Assembly (NCBI RefSeq): GCF_040717455.1
Contig: NZ_JBFEFH010000013.1
Span: 62,001-126,000, forward strand
Source: Tautonia sp040717455
Lineage (GTDB): Bacteria; Planctomycetota; Planctomycetia; Isosphaerales; Isosphaeraceae
Reading direction: 5' to 3'
Length of the DNA stretch: 64,000 bases
In this document: in pieces, positions 1 to 7,817 of the stretch
How positions within the stretch are numbered: position 1 is the stretch's first letter
Layout of the letters: each line of letters starts with the position of its first letter
The notes under the pieces: model-generated
The model's input: only the letters and a program-made list of their open reading frames with translations
The model's database searches: none
What the model was told of the DNA's origin: nothing
Program-made: the position numbers and the translations under genes

Positions 1-1254
1 GTCCTTGCGGACGACCGCCTCGGAGCTGGGAATCCGCTCGCGGTTCGTCACGGTCGGGTGCTCGTAGTAGAACTCCTGGCGCCAGGCGGGGGGGTCGGCC
101 TCCAGGTAGAGCGGGGCGAAGTCCCTGCCCTGCATCCCCTCGGGGGCCGGGATGCCCGCGGCCGCCAGGAAGGTCGGGGCAACATCCACATTCAACACGA
201 AGTCGTCGTTGACGTGCCCCCGACGCATCGGGTGCATCCGGGGGTCGACCACGATCAGGGGGACGCGCAACGACTCCTCGTACGGGTACCACTTGTCGGC
301 CAGGCCGTGCTCGCCGTGGAAATAGCCGTTGTCTCCCATGAAGACGATGAGGGTGTTGTCCAGTACGCCCTGGCGTTCCAGCTCGTCCACGATCCGGCCG
401 ACGGTGCGGTCCACCTCGGTCGCCATGCGGTAGTAGGCCTTCATGTACCGCTGGTAACGCTCCGGGGTGTCGAACCGCCAGTACCAACGGACGCGGCCCT
501 CGTTCTTCTCGGTCGCCAGGAACGGGGGCAGGGCGCGGAAGTGGGCTTCGGTGGCGGTCGCGGGGACGGGGATCGTCACCCCTTCGTAGAGTGGAGCACT
601 CTCCGGTTGTGAGAGGTACTGGTCGGGGTGCGGGTCCTCGGCGTGGGTGGCGAAGAAGGAGACGGTGAGGCAGAACGGCCGCCCTTCCGGCCGCTCGTCG
701 AGGAATCGCAGGGCGTCGCGCTCGTTGCGGGCGGTGACGTGGATCTCGGTCCCGTCCGGCAGGGTCATGTAGTGCTGGCCCATGTACGAGGTGCCGAAGT
801 CGAACCGGTCGCCCGGGAACGGCCCGTTGTGCCACTTGCCGACGAAGCCGAGCCAGTAGCCCGCCTCGCGGAGCAGGCCCGGATAGGTCTCGGCCCAGGG
901 GGTCGGGATCGGCTCGGGGTTCGGCGAGCCGTGCCGCGCCATCCATTGCCCGGTGAACAGGCTCGCCCGGCTCACCCAGCAGATCGAGGTCGTCACCCGG
1001 GCCTGCCGGAACCAGGCCCCCCGGGCCGCCAGGGCGTCGAGGTTCGGCGTCTGCACGATCCGGTTCCCGGCGTAGCCGAGCGTGTCCCACCGCCAGTCGT
1101 CGGCAAACAGCATGACGATGTTCGGCCGGGCCGTCGCCCCCTCCTGGGCCTGAACGCTTGGGCCGGCCAGCCCGCCCAAAAGGACCACCAGGAACGCGAG
1201 CGAACGGCCCCGTCGGACCGACCGCAACCGGAGCACCGAGATCAGACCGAGCAT
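1..1254 (-). CDS. Secreted sulfatase (arylsulfatase family), 3' end cut by window edge
   Basis: Alkaline-phosphatase-fold sulfatase, expected to hydrolyse sulfate esters outside the cytoplasm. The minus frame opens with ATG at 1254 and stays open to base 1 (418 codons, no stop). Residues 1-35 form a signal peptide (RRGRSLAFLVVLLGGLAG, then VQAQ). Early motifs are PNIVMLFADDWRWD (metal-binding Asp pair) and the formylglycine-type site SICWVSRASLFTGQ; the Cys is present, but the position normally Pro/Ala is Val. GKWH and a distal MGDNG...HGEHG...KW block supply the other metal and sulfate ligands. It is divergent from the TPP enzyme, with 288 bp between starts. Substrate unknown; planctomycetes often use such enzymes on sulfated polysaccharides. 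Confidence 0.9.
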   Translation of the reverse strand, partial: MLGLISVLRLRSVRRGRSLAFLVVLLGGLAGPSVQAQEGATARPNIVMLFADDWRWDTLGYAGNRIVQTPNLDALAARGAWFRQARVTTSICWVSRASLFTGQWMARHGSPNPEPIPTPWAETYPGLLREAGYWLGFVGKWHNGPFPGDRFDFGTSYMGQHYMTLPDGTEIHVTARNERDALRFLDERPEGRPFCLTVSFFATHAEDPHPDQYLSQPESAPLYEGVTIPVPATATEAHFRALPPFLATEKNEGRVRWYWRFDTPERYQRYMKAYYRMATEVDRTVGRIVDELERQGVLDNTLIVFMGDNGYFHGEHGLADKWYPYEESLRVPLIVVDPRMHPMRRGHVNDDFVLNVDVAPTFLAAAGIPAPEGMQGRDFAPLYLEADPPAWRQEFYYEHPTVTNRERIPSSEAVVRKD

Positions 1255-1542
1255 CAGATTGGCCTCGCCTTGGCGCGGGACTCGCGGGCGGTCCGGACCG
1301 CCCCGGCCCGGCCCCGCAACCCCTCTCGGACCGTGACCGTCACACCCTAGCCCACCGTCCCGCCCGGCACAACGCCCCCGCAGAACCCAATCAATCCAAC
1401 GAACCGGAACAGCCGATACCAAAAGAGCCAAAAGAAACCTCTCACCCAACTGCGAAAACTGGGCAAAATAGAGCAACCGTAGCGACCCGCCTCCGCCGAC
1501 GATCCGGCATTTCTCGTCCCAATCGCCCCGGGAGACCCCCTG

Positions 1543-3423
1543 ATGGAATTCACGAGACGCACCGTCCTTGGGACGATCGGCACCGTGGGGGCCGGCCTGG
1601 CCGCCGAGGCCGCAGCTCAGGATGCGCCACCGGCTCCCGATCCGAGGCTGCCGCTGGTCGCCGTCCCCCCGGAGCAAGGGGCGGGGATCAAGGGCCGGAT
1701 GACCGGCGCGAAGGCCGCCGCCGCCGCATTTCAGGCGGAGGGAGTGCCCTGCGTCTTCGGCGTACCGGGGGCGCAGAACAATGAGTTCTGGGACGCGATG
1801 AAGACCCTGGGCGTCCCGTACATGCTTAACAGCCACGAGTCGGCGGCGCCGGTCATGGCCGATGCCTCGGCCCGAGTCTCGGGCAAGGTCGGGGCCTTCG
1901 CCCTGATCCCCGGCCCCGGCCTGACGAACGCGATGACCGGCATCGGCGAGGCCTTGCTCGACACGGTGCCGATCGTCGGCCTGGTGACCGACGTGAAGCG
2001 CGGCCCGGCCGCGCCGCTCGGCCAGGTGCATTCGTTGAACAACGCGGCGATCCTCCGGACCGTCTGCAAGAACGTGATCGAGGTCCACCACGCCGGCCAG
2101 ATCGCCGCGGCGATCCACCGGGCCTTCCAACTGGCGAAGGCCGGGCCCCCGGGGCCGGTCGGCGTGGTCGTCCCGTACGACTTGCTGTCGGAGACCTGGG
2201 ATTACGACGACCCGATCCCGCTGGAACTGGCCCCTCCCTGGGACGAGGCCGCGGTCCGCAAGGCGATCGACATCCTGCGGGATCCGACCCGGCGCGTGGG
2301 CATCTACGCCGGCCTCGGCACGGCCGAGGCGAGCGCGGCCCTGGTCGCCGTGGCGGAGTTGCTCCAGGCCCCCGTGGCCACGAGCGTGAGCGGCAAGGGG
2401 GTGATCCCGGACGATCACTCGCTGGCCGTCGGCTGGGGCTACGGCTCGTTCGGCTCGAAGGCGGCCGAGCGGGCCTTCAAGCAGGTCAACACGGTGCTGG
2501 CCATCGGGGTCCGCTACAACGAGGTCACGACGGCCAACTACAACATCCCGAAGCATGAGGACCTGATCCACGTCGACATCGACCCCGCCGTGCTCGGCCG
2601 CAACGTGCCGGCCTCGGTGAAGGTCCATGCCGAGGCGGGAGCCTTCCTCTCCCGGGTGCTCGCGGAAGGGGAGCCGATGCGACGCCCCCCCAACGTGCGG
2701 CTCGTCCGGGCGATCCAGGAGGACCGCCAGGCCGAGCGGGCCGAGCACGTCGCCGTCCGGGTGACGAAGGGGGTGGACCCGATGCGGTTCCTGGCCCTGC
2801 TCGGCGAGGCGATCGGGCCGGAGGGCCTGATGTTCGTCGACGTGACGGCCTCGACCCACTGGGCCGCCGAGGCCGTGCGTCGCCAGGGGCCTCGGAGGTT
2901 CATCACCCCGGCCGACAACCAGAGCATGGGCTGGGCCGTCTCGGCGGCGATCGGCGCCCAGCGGACCCGGCCCGACCTGCCGGTCGCCTGCGTGACGGGG
3001 GACGGCTGCTTCCTGATGTCGGGCCTGGAGGCCTCGACCGCGGCCCGGATGCACCTGCCGGTGCGGATCTTCGTGCTCGACGACGGGGTGTATCACTACA
3101 TGCAGATGCTCCAGGAGCCTTTGTTCAAGCGGACGACCGCCACGCACCTGGCGAAGCTCGACTACACGGCCCTGGCCAGGGGGATGGGCCTGTCGTCGCT
3201 GTCGATCGAGTCGAACGAGGAGGTCCTCGGCGGGATCGCCACGGCGATGGCCCACCCGGGGCCGATCCTGGTCCGGGTGGCGATCTCCTACGAGGGCCGC
3301 GACCTCCGCTGGCTGGACTCGCTCCGGACCTCGTACCTCGACAAGATGGACACCGGCCAGAAGGCCCGCGCCGCCTTCCGCCTGTTCGGCCGGGTGGCGA
3401 ACCCCATGCTTGAGAATGATTGA
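1543..3423 (+). CDS. Acetolactate synthase-like TPP-dependent enzyme with Tat-type signal
   Basis: 626-residue thiamine-diphosphate enzyme of the acetolactate synthase/benzoylformate decarboxylase fold. It has an N-terminal PYR domain with the catalytic Glu (SHESAAP), a central domain, and a C-terminal PP domain with VTGDG. The Asn-Asn pair that normally follows the GDG motif is Asp-Asp here (VLDDGVYHYM), so metal binding is conservatively changed. The start ATG has GGGAG 8 nt upstream. Residues 1-26 read TRRTVLGTIGTVGAGLAAEA, a twin-arginine signal ending AAAQ, which predicts export of the folded holoenzyme. That is unusual for a TPP enzyme. It stands alone, with no small ALS subunit and no ilvC. 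The reaction is not assignable from sequence. Confidence 0.85.
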   Translation: MEFTRRTVLGTIGTVGAGLAAEAAAQDAPPAPDPRLPLVAVPPEQGAGIKGRMTGAKAAAAAFQAEGVPCVFGVPGAQNNEFWDAMKTLGVPYMLNSHESAAPVMADASARVSGKVGAFALIPGPGLTNAMTGIGEALLDTVPIVGLVTDVKRGPAAPLGQVHSLNNAAILRTVCKNVIEVHHAGQIAAAIHRAFQLAKAGPPGPVGVVVPYDLLSETWDYDDPIPLELAPPWDEAAVRKAIDILRDPTRRVGIYAGLGTAEASAALVAVAELLQAPVATSVSGKGVIPDDHSLAVGWGYGSFGSKAAERAFKQVNTVLAIGVRYNEVTTANYNIPKHEDLIHVDIDPAVLGRNVPASVKVHAEAGAFLSRVLAEGEPMRRPPNVRLVRAIQEDRQAERAEHVAVRVTKGVDPMRFLALLGEAIGPEGLMFVDVTASTHWAAEAVRRQGPRRFITPADNQSMGWAVSAAIGAQRTRPDLPVACVTGDGCFLMSGLEASTAARMHLPVRIFVLDDGVYHYMQMLQEPLFKRTTATHLAKLDYTALARGMGLSSLSIESNEEVLGGIATAMAHPGPILVRVAISYEGRDLRWLDSLRTSYLDKMDTGQKARAAFRLFGRVANPMLEND

Positions 3424-3547
3424 GACGCCTGGATTCGGCATGGTCGTGGACGGCGATCGGTGTCGAGGCAGCGGGTGAAGTCCGGGGGCTCCTCCGGGTT
3501 CGTCAGGCTTGAAATTCGGGACAGGGGGGTGTCGGCGAGGCTGCTCG

Positions 3548-4348
3548 TCAGAAGCAGACGTCGACGATCCCCCCTTCGACCCGGTGGGCCGCGCCGCTGG
3601 TGGCCGAGGCCAGGGGAGAGCAGAGGTAGACGGCGTGGGCGGCGACCTCCTCGGGGGTGGCGAAGCGCCGGATGAGAGAGCTGGGCCGGACCATCGGCAC
3701 GAACTCGGCCTTCATCGCCTCGGCGGTGGTCCCGCGCTGCGCGGCCATCTGCTCGACGAAGGTGGCCACCCCTTCGGTCCAGGTCGGGCCGGGCAGGAGG
3801 CAGTTGACGGTCACGCCCGTCCCAGCGAGGGTCTTGGCCAGCCCCCGGGAGATGGCGAGCTGGGCCGTCTTGGTCATGCCGTAGTGGACCATCTCCTCCG
3901 GGATGTTGATGCCCGACTCGCTGGAGATGAACAGGATCCGGCCCCAGCCGCGATCCCGCATGCCCCCCATCAGGGCCCGGGAGCAGCGGACCCCGGACAT
4001 GACGTTCACATCGAAGAAACGCTGCCAGTCGGCGTCGGGGATTTCGTCGAACGGCTTCGGCTCGAAGATGCCGACGTTATTGACCAGGATGTCGACCGGG
4101 CCGACGGCCTCGGCCCCCTTGAGCAACGTCTCGACCCCTTCGGCGGTGTCGAGGGCGCAGGCGACCCCGTGCACGGTGCCTCCGCCCCGGGAGGAAAGCT
4201 CGCGGGCGGCGGCCTCGACGGTCTCGGGGTTGCGGCCGTTGATGACGACGGTCGCCCCCTCGGCGGCCAGGCCCGCGGCGATCGCCTTGCCGATGCCGGC
4301 GGTCGAGCCGGTGACGAGGGCGATCTTGCCGGTAAGCTGCATATCCAT
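3548..4348 (-). CDS. SDR-family NAD(P)-dependent oxidoreductase
   Basis: Classical short-chain dehydrogenase of 266 residues. The Rossmann nucleotide site TGSTAGIG lies near residue 14, NNVG near 90, and the catalytic Ser and YGMTK (YxxxK) near 140-155. The Arg in NGRNPE after beta-2 suggests NADP preference (inference). The start ATG at 4348 has AAGGA 8 nt upstream and lies 10 bp behind the sialidase gene, so the two are probably co-transcribed. A sugar or sugar-acid oxidoreductase role next to a sialidase is plausible but unproven. The 124 bp to the convergent TPP enzyme gene hold no strong hairpin. Confidence 0.9.
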   Translation of the reverse strand: MDMQLTGKIALVTGSTAGIGKAIAAGLAAEGATVVINGRNPETVEAAARELSSRGGGTVHGVACALDTAEGVETLLKGAEAVGPVDILVNNVGIFEPKPFDEIPDADWQRFFDVNVMSGVRCSRALMGGMRDRGWGRILFISSESGINIPEEMVHYGMTKTAQLAISRGLAKTLAGTGVTVNCLLPGPTWTEGVATFVEQMAAQRGTTAEAMKAEFVPMVRPSSLIRRFATPEEVAAHAVYLCSPLASATSGAAHRVEGGIVDVCF

Positions 4349-4358
4349 GAGAGTGTCC

Positions 4359-5426
4359 TTAGGAGGTCGGTTCGAGGGAATTCGGGTCGAGTTCCACGTG
4401 CTTGATGCGGGTCCGGTTCCAGGTGTAGGTGATGTGGATGGTGCCGTCTTCGGCCTGGATGACGGCGGGGTAGGAGTACTCGCCGGGCTCGGATTCGAGG
4501 GTGTGGATCATGGTCCAGGTCTGTCCGTCATCCGCGGAAATCGCCACGTTCAGGGGGGACCGGCCGCGCTCGGTGGCATTGTAGACGAGCAGGTGGCGGC
4601 CGTCGGCGAGGGTCACGGCGTCGGTCCCGGAGTTCGGGTTCGGCAAGGCGGTCAGGGTCATCTCGGACCAGGAGGCGCCGCCGTCGGTGGAGACGGCCTG
4701 CCAGAGCCGGGCCTGTCGGCTGCGGCCGAGGGCGACGAGCGAGCCGTCGGCCCGGGTGAGGATGCTCCCCTGGATCGCGCCGATGGATTTCCCGTCGTTG
4801 ATGGGTCCGGTCCGGCTCCAGGTGAGGCCGAGGTCGGGGGTCGTCTCGAAGTGGACGCGCCAGCCGTCGTCCTCGGTGCTGGTCGGGCAGAGGAGGGTGC
4901 CGTCGGGCAAGGGGATCGGCTTGTTCTTGATCGGGCCGAGGATCCCCTCGGGCAGGCGACGGGGGGGGGACCAGGACAGGCCGCCGTCGGGGCTGGTGGT
5001 GAGCATCCCCCACCAGGTGCTCGGGCTGGGCCCGACCTTGTAGAAGAGGAGCAGGGGGCCGTCCTCAGGCTGGAAGAGGACCGGGTTCCAGCAGGGGTGG
5101 CGGACGACTTCCCCCCCGGGGAGGGTCGTGTACTGGATGCCGTTGGCGACCTCGACGGGGGCCGACCAGGAGGAGGCGCCGGGGGCCTTGCGGGCGACCC
5201 AGATGCCGACGTCGGGGTGCTTCTCCCGGGTGCCGCCGAACCAGGAGGCGACGAGGGTGCCGTCGGGGGCCTCGGCGATCGTCGAGGCGTGGCACTGGGG
5301 GAAGGGGGCCTCCTCGTAGATGAACCCCTCGGCGAGGACCGGACCCTCGGCCCCGATCGCCAGGGAAGCCCCCCCCAGCAGGATCCAGAGCGGAACGACG
5401 GTGAGCACCCTGGCGGCAATCGACAT
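4359..5426 (-). CDS. Secreted sialidase/BNR-repeat glycoside hydrolase-like protein
   Basis: 355-residue six-bladed-propeller protein of the sialidase superfamily, predicted periplasmic or secreted. A signal peptide covers residues 1-26 (VVPLWILLGGASLAIGAEG). Asp-box repeats are visible: SPDGGLSWS, TPDLGLTWS, STDGGASWS and SADDGQTWT. Arg-containing segments such as GGTREKHPD could supply the arginine triad, but I cannot place all three confidently. GGAGG-like GGAGG 8 nt before ATG 5426 supports the start. It leads a two-gene operon with the downstream SDR. Members of this family in planctomycetes often act on unknown glycans, so exo-alpha-sialidase specificity is not established. Confidence 0.87.
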   Translation of the reverse strand: MSIAARVLTVVPLWILLGGASLAIGAEGPVLAEGFIYEEAPFPQCHASTIAEAPDGTLVASWFGGTREKHPDVGIWVARKAPGASSWSAPVEVANGIQYTTLPGGEVVRHPCWNPVLFQPEDGPLLLFYKVGPSPSTWWGMLTTSPDGGLSWSPPRRLPEGILGPIKNKPIPLPDGTLLCPTSTEDDGWRVHFETTPDLGLTWSRTGPINDGKSIGAIQGSILTRADGSLVALGRSRQARLWQAVSTDGGASWSEMTLTALPNPNSGTDAVTLADGRHLLVYNATERGRSPLNVAISADDGQTWTMIHTLESEPGEYSYPAVIQAEDGTIHITYTWNRTRIKHVELDPNSLEPTS

Positions 5427-6232
5427 CGGGACGTCCTCCGGGCGAAGCCGGGGCCGATCCGGCCGGGCCGACCATCGACCCGGACCGGAGGGGGCCTCGG
5501 CAGCCCGCCTCCAAGGATGCCGCCCGGGCCGCCCGATCGCCAGGGGGCGCCGATCCGGCCCGGTCGGGGCCTGCCGCGCGGCGGGAATCGGGCCCGGTGC
5601 GCGTCAGGCATTCGACGCAAACCTCTGCAAGGCAGGAGATTTCCTCGAATTTCGCGATTCGTTTCGGGGATCGGCCCGGCCGGATCGGGGCGCGACGGAC
5701 GGCCAGGGGGATCGGGCCGATCCTCAGCCGGGTGCGCGGCCGGGATGGGGGCTGGTGCGCCCCGGTGCGCGGGCGACAAGTGGCATAACTCGTTGAAAAA
5801 TCGCAACTTTCGCAAAATCGAACCGATTCGTTTCGGGAATCGACACGCGCCGGAGGGGACGGGGAGACGAAGGGAGCAGGCGACCAGGTCGGCAGCCGAA
5901 GGGGCAGGAACCCCGATGCGCCCGCCGCGCGGCGGCTGGTGCGCTGATACACTCAACCGCAAATCATTTCCAGGAAGGATGTTCGGGCGAAGAACCTGAT
6001 TCGTTTCGGGAAGGGGAGGGGTGCGGAATTGAACCGAGAGACCGGCGCCATAAGGGCGGCCAAAATCGTGAATTCGGCAAATCGAATTCATGATTTTCAT
6101 GTTTCGCGTTCAAGGCACGATCGGCCGGATTGAGAAAGAGAAGGGCGGGGAGGAGGGGTTGCGAGCAGCAAGGGACGCGACGCCTTGGGGGCGATCGCAC
6201 GACCTTATCATCGTGGGGAAAGGGAGGGGCAG
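5427..6232. other. 806-bp intergenic region with a threefold repeat
   Basis: No convincing gene. Several overlapping open frames exist on both strands, but they are arginine/proline-rich and lack ribosome-binding sites or recognisable motifs. The region carries the three-copy repeat listed separately and an A/T-richer patch near 6060-6120. It lies upstream of the sialidase gene and downstream of the carrier gene, so a sialidase promoter should be here, but I cannot place one. Confidence 0.6.
5596..6010. repeat. Three degenerate copies of a ~75-bp element, spaced ~170 bp
   Basis: Three elements start with GGTGCGC (5596, 5764, 5938) and end with an identical GATTCGTTTCGGG (5656-5668, 5825-5837, 5998-6010). 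The distance between the two landmarks is 60, 61 and 60 nt; successive copies start 168 and 174 bp apart. Copies 2 and 3 are also both preceded by GGCT. Copies 1 and 3 share CGCAAA and an AGGxAGGA block inside. This looks like an old tandem duplication or a mobile intergenic element. It is not a CRISPR array: the units are long and degenerate. Confidence 0.7.
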
Positions 6233-7564
6233 TCACACAATCCGGGAGGATCGGGCGAATCGGGCCCGGGGGGCGAGGCGGGAGAGGAGTGGGGACGGAA
6301 GCGAAGACGCCGGATCCTGGAGGTGGCGGGTCAGGGCGAATGAGGCGAGGGCGTGGAGCAGGGCGAGGCCGAAGCCGACGGGGGCGATCCAGGAGGTCAG
6401 GCCGGAGACCTGGAGCGTGCCGAGGGCGATCGAGCCGAGCAGGGCGGCGACGGGGTTGAGGGCGCCGAGGGTCCAGGCGCGGACGCGGACGCGGTCGGGC
6501 CGGGAGAACTGGTTGGTGACGAGCTGGTTGATCGGGTTGCGGAGCCCGAAGCGCAGCTCCGATTCGAGCAATCGGCTCCAGACGGCGGCGAGCAGGGTCA
6601 GCTCCCAGAGGTTGCGGCCCATGCCGAGCAGCAGGAGCACGACCGTCAGGCCGACGGCCCCGCGGAGGCCGGCGAACCGGACCAGACGGTTGACGAGCAG
6701 CAATTGCACCACGAACGACGCGAGCAGGGCCCACTGGGTGTAGCGGCCGAGGAAGGCGGCCAGCTCGGCCTCGGAGGCGAAGTGGCGCTCGAAGAAGTGG
6801 TTGTACTCGTAGTTGAGGAACCATCGGACGACCATGAACAGCCCGGAGGAGATGACCAGCCAGCGGAAGAGGGGTGAGCGGGCCAGGCCGCCGGGCACGC
6901 CCGCCGGGCGACGGGCCGCGGCGGTCGGGTCGTCCGGGGCGGTCGGGAGGCGTCTCGCGAGGGTGGTCACGGCCAGGGCCCCGGCGAACATCAAGGACGC
7001 GACGACCGGGGCGAGCTGGAGCACCCCCAGGGCCGGGCCGAGGTGTTCGAGCGTCGCGCCGCCGAGCAGGCCGCCGAAGCGGCCCCCGGCGTAGACGACG
7101 GGAAGGACGCGGTTCAGGTCGTCCCGGGTGAAATACTCCTGCAAGAAGGTGCCGAAGTGTGCAAGCACCAGGACGAGCGACACCTCGCGCGCCGCGAAGA
7201 GGACGGCCGGGGCCGCGTGCCCGGCGGCGTCGCCCAGGAACCCGAGCCCCGCGAGCCACGAGGCGAGGAAGACGGCCGCCGCCCCCGCGAGGATCAGCCG
7301 GAAGACGCCGGCGACCGGGCGGTGCCGGGCCATCCGCATGTACGCCCCCACGGCGGCCATGCTGCCGAGCGCCGTCAGCCCGTAGCAGAGGGGGAGGCGA
7401 TCGGCCCCGACGCGGCCGAGGAAGAGGGCCAGGGCCATGCCGTCGGCCATCGTCAGGGCCGCGAAGAGGACCGCATAGAGGGCGAAGAAGGGGACCAGGC
7501 GCGAGACGTCGCCCGGCGCCAGGCAGCAAAGGGCGGTGATCCGTCGATCGATCCAGTCGAGCAC
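6233..7564 (-). CDS. Nucleotide-carrier-like (Npt1/Npt2, MFS-type) 12-TM membrane protein
   Basis: 443-residue inner-membrane protein, almost entirely hydrophobic helices, about 12 spans. It resembles the bacterial ATP/ADP translocase-type (Npt1/Npt2, MFS-related) carriers found in chlamydiae and in many planctomycetes: an early SRLVPFFALYAVLFAALTMAD helix, then charged loop REVSLVLVLAHFGTFLQEYF and a repeated inverted half. This assignment rests on overall resemblance, not a diagnostic motif. The start is GTG at 7564 with GGAG about 13 nt upstream. It is not clearly in an operon. Substrate unknown; a generic MFS transporter is the alternative. Confidence 0.6.
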   Translation of the reverse strand: MLDWIDRRITALCCLAPGDVSRLVPFFALYAVLFAALTMADGMALALFLGRVGADRLPLCYGLTALGSMAAVGAYMRMARHRPVAGVFRLILAGAAAVFLASWLAGLGFLGDAAGHAAPAVLFAAREVSLVLVLAHFGTFLQEYFTRDDLNRVLPVVYAGGRFGGLLGGATLEHLGPALGVLQLAPVVASLMFAGALAVTTLARRLPTAPDDPTAAARRPAGVPGGLARSPLFRWLVISSGLFMVVRWFLNYEYNHFFERHFASEAELAAFLGRYTQWALLASFVVQLLLVNRLVRFAGLRGAVGLTVVLLLLGMGRNLWELTLLAAVWSRLLESELRFGLRNPINQLVTNQFSRPDRVRVRAWTLGALNPVAALLGSIALGTLQVSGLTSWIAPVGFGLALLHALASFALTRHLQDPASSLPSPLLSRLAPRARFARSSRIV

Positions 7565-7740
7565 GGGCCGTGGAACTCCGGGAGGGGGAACGGATGAGAC
7601 ACGATGCTTGGGGGGCTCGGCATGGGTTGAACGTGCGGGATGGCCGCTCCGAGACGACGGCTGCGCCCCGGTTCACGGCATCGCCCCCGATCGCCCCCCG
7701 GGAGAGTAGAGGGGCGAAGGCCAGGGCGGGCTGGCCTCGG

Positions 7741-7815
7741 AATCGGGCCCCGTCACCCCGGCCCTCTCCCCGAGGGCGGAGGGGAGGCGGGGGCCGGGGC
7801 GAGGATGGGTCACGG
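7741..7815. repeat. GC-rich inverted-repeat element between genes
   Basis: A CACCCCGGCCCTCTCCCC arm is followed by a GGGGAGGCGGGGGCCGGGG arm, which can pair into a long imperfect hairpin around GAGGGCGG. The wording recalls the 'ccctcaccccggccctctccc' intergenic repeats that recur in many high-GC genomes. It sits just downstream of the stop of the ATP-grasp-like gene, so it could also act as its transcription terminator. Confidence 0.45.
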
Positions 7816-7817
7816 CG

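Noticed and set aside
58..1350. Two long plus-strand ORFs (58-612, 628-1350)
   Set aside because: Both lie antisense to the sulfatase, whose motifs (FADDWRWD, CWVSR, GDNG) are on the minus strand. They are high-GC frame shadows.
5596..6010. CRISPR array
   Set aside because: Only three long, degenerate units; no short identical repeats with equal spacers, and no cas genes.
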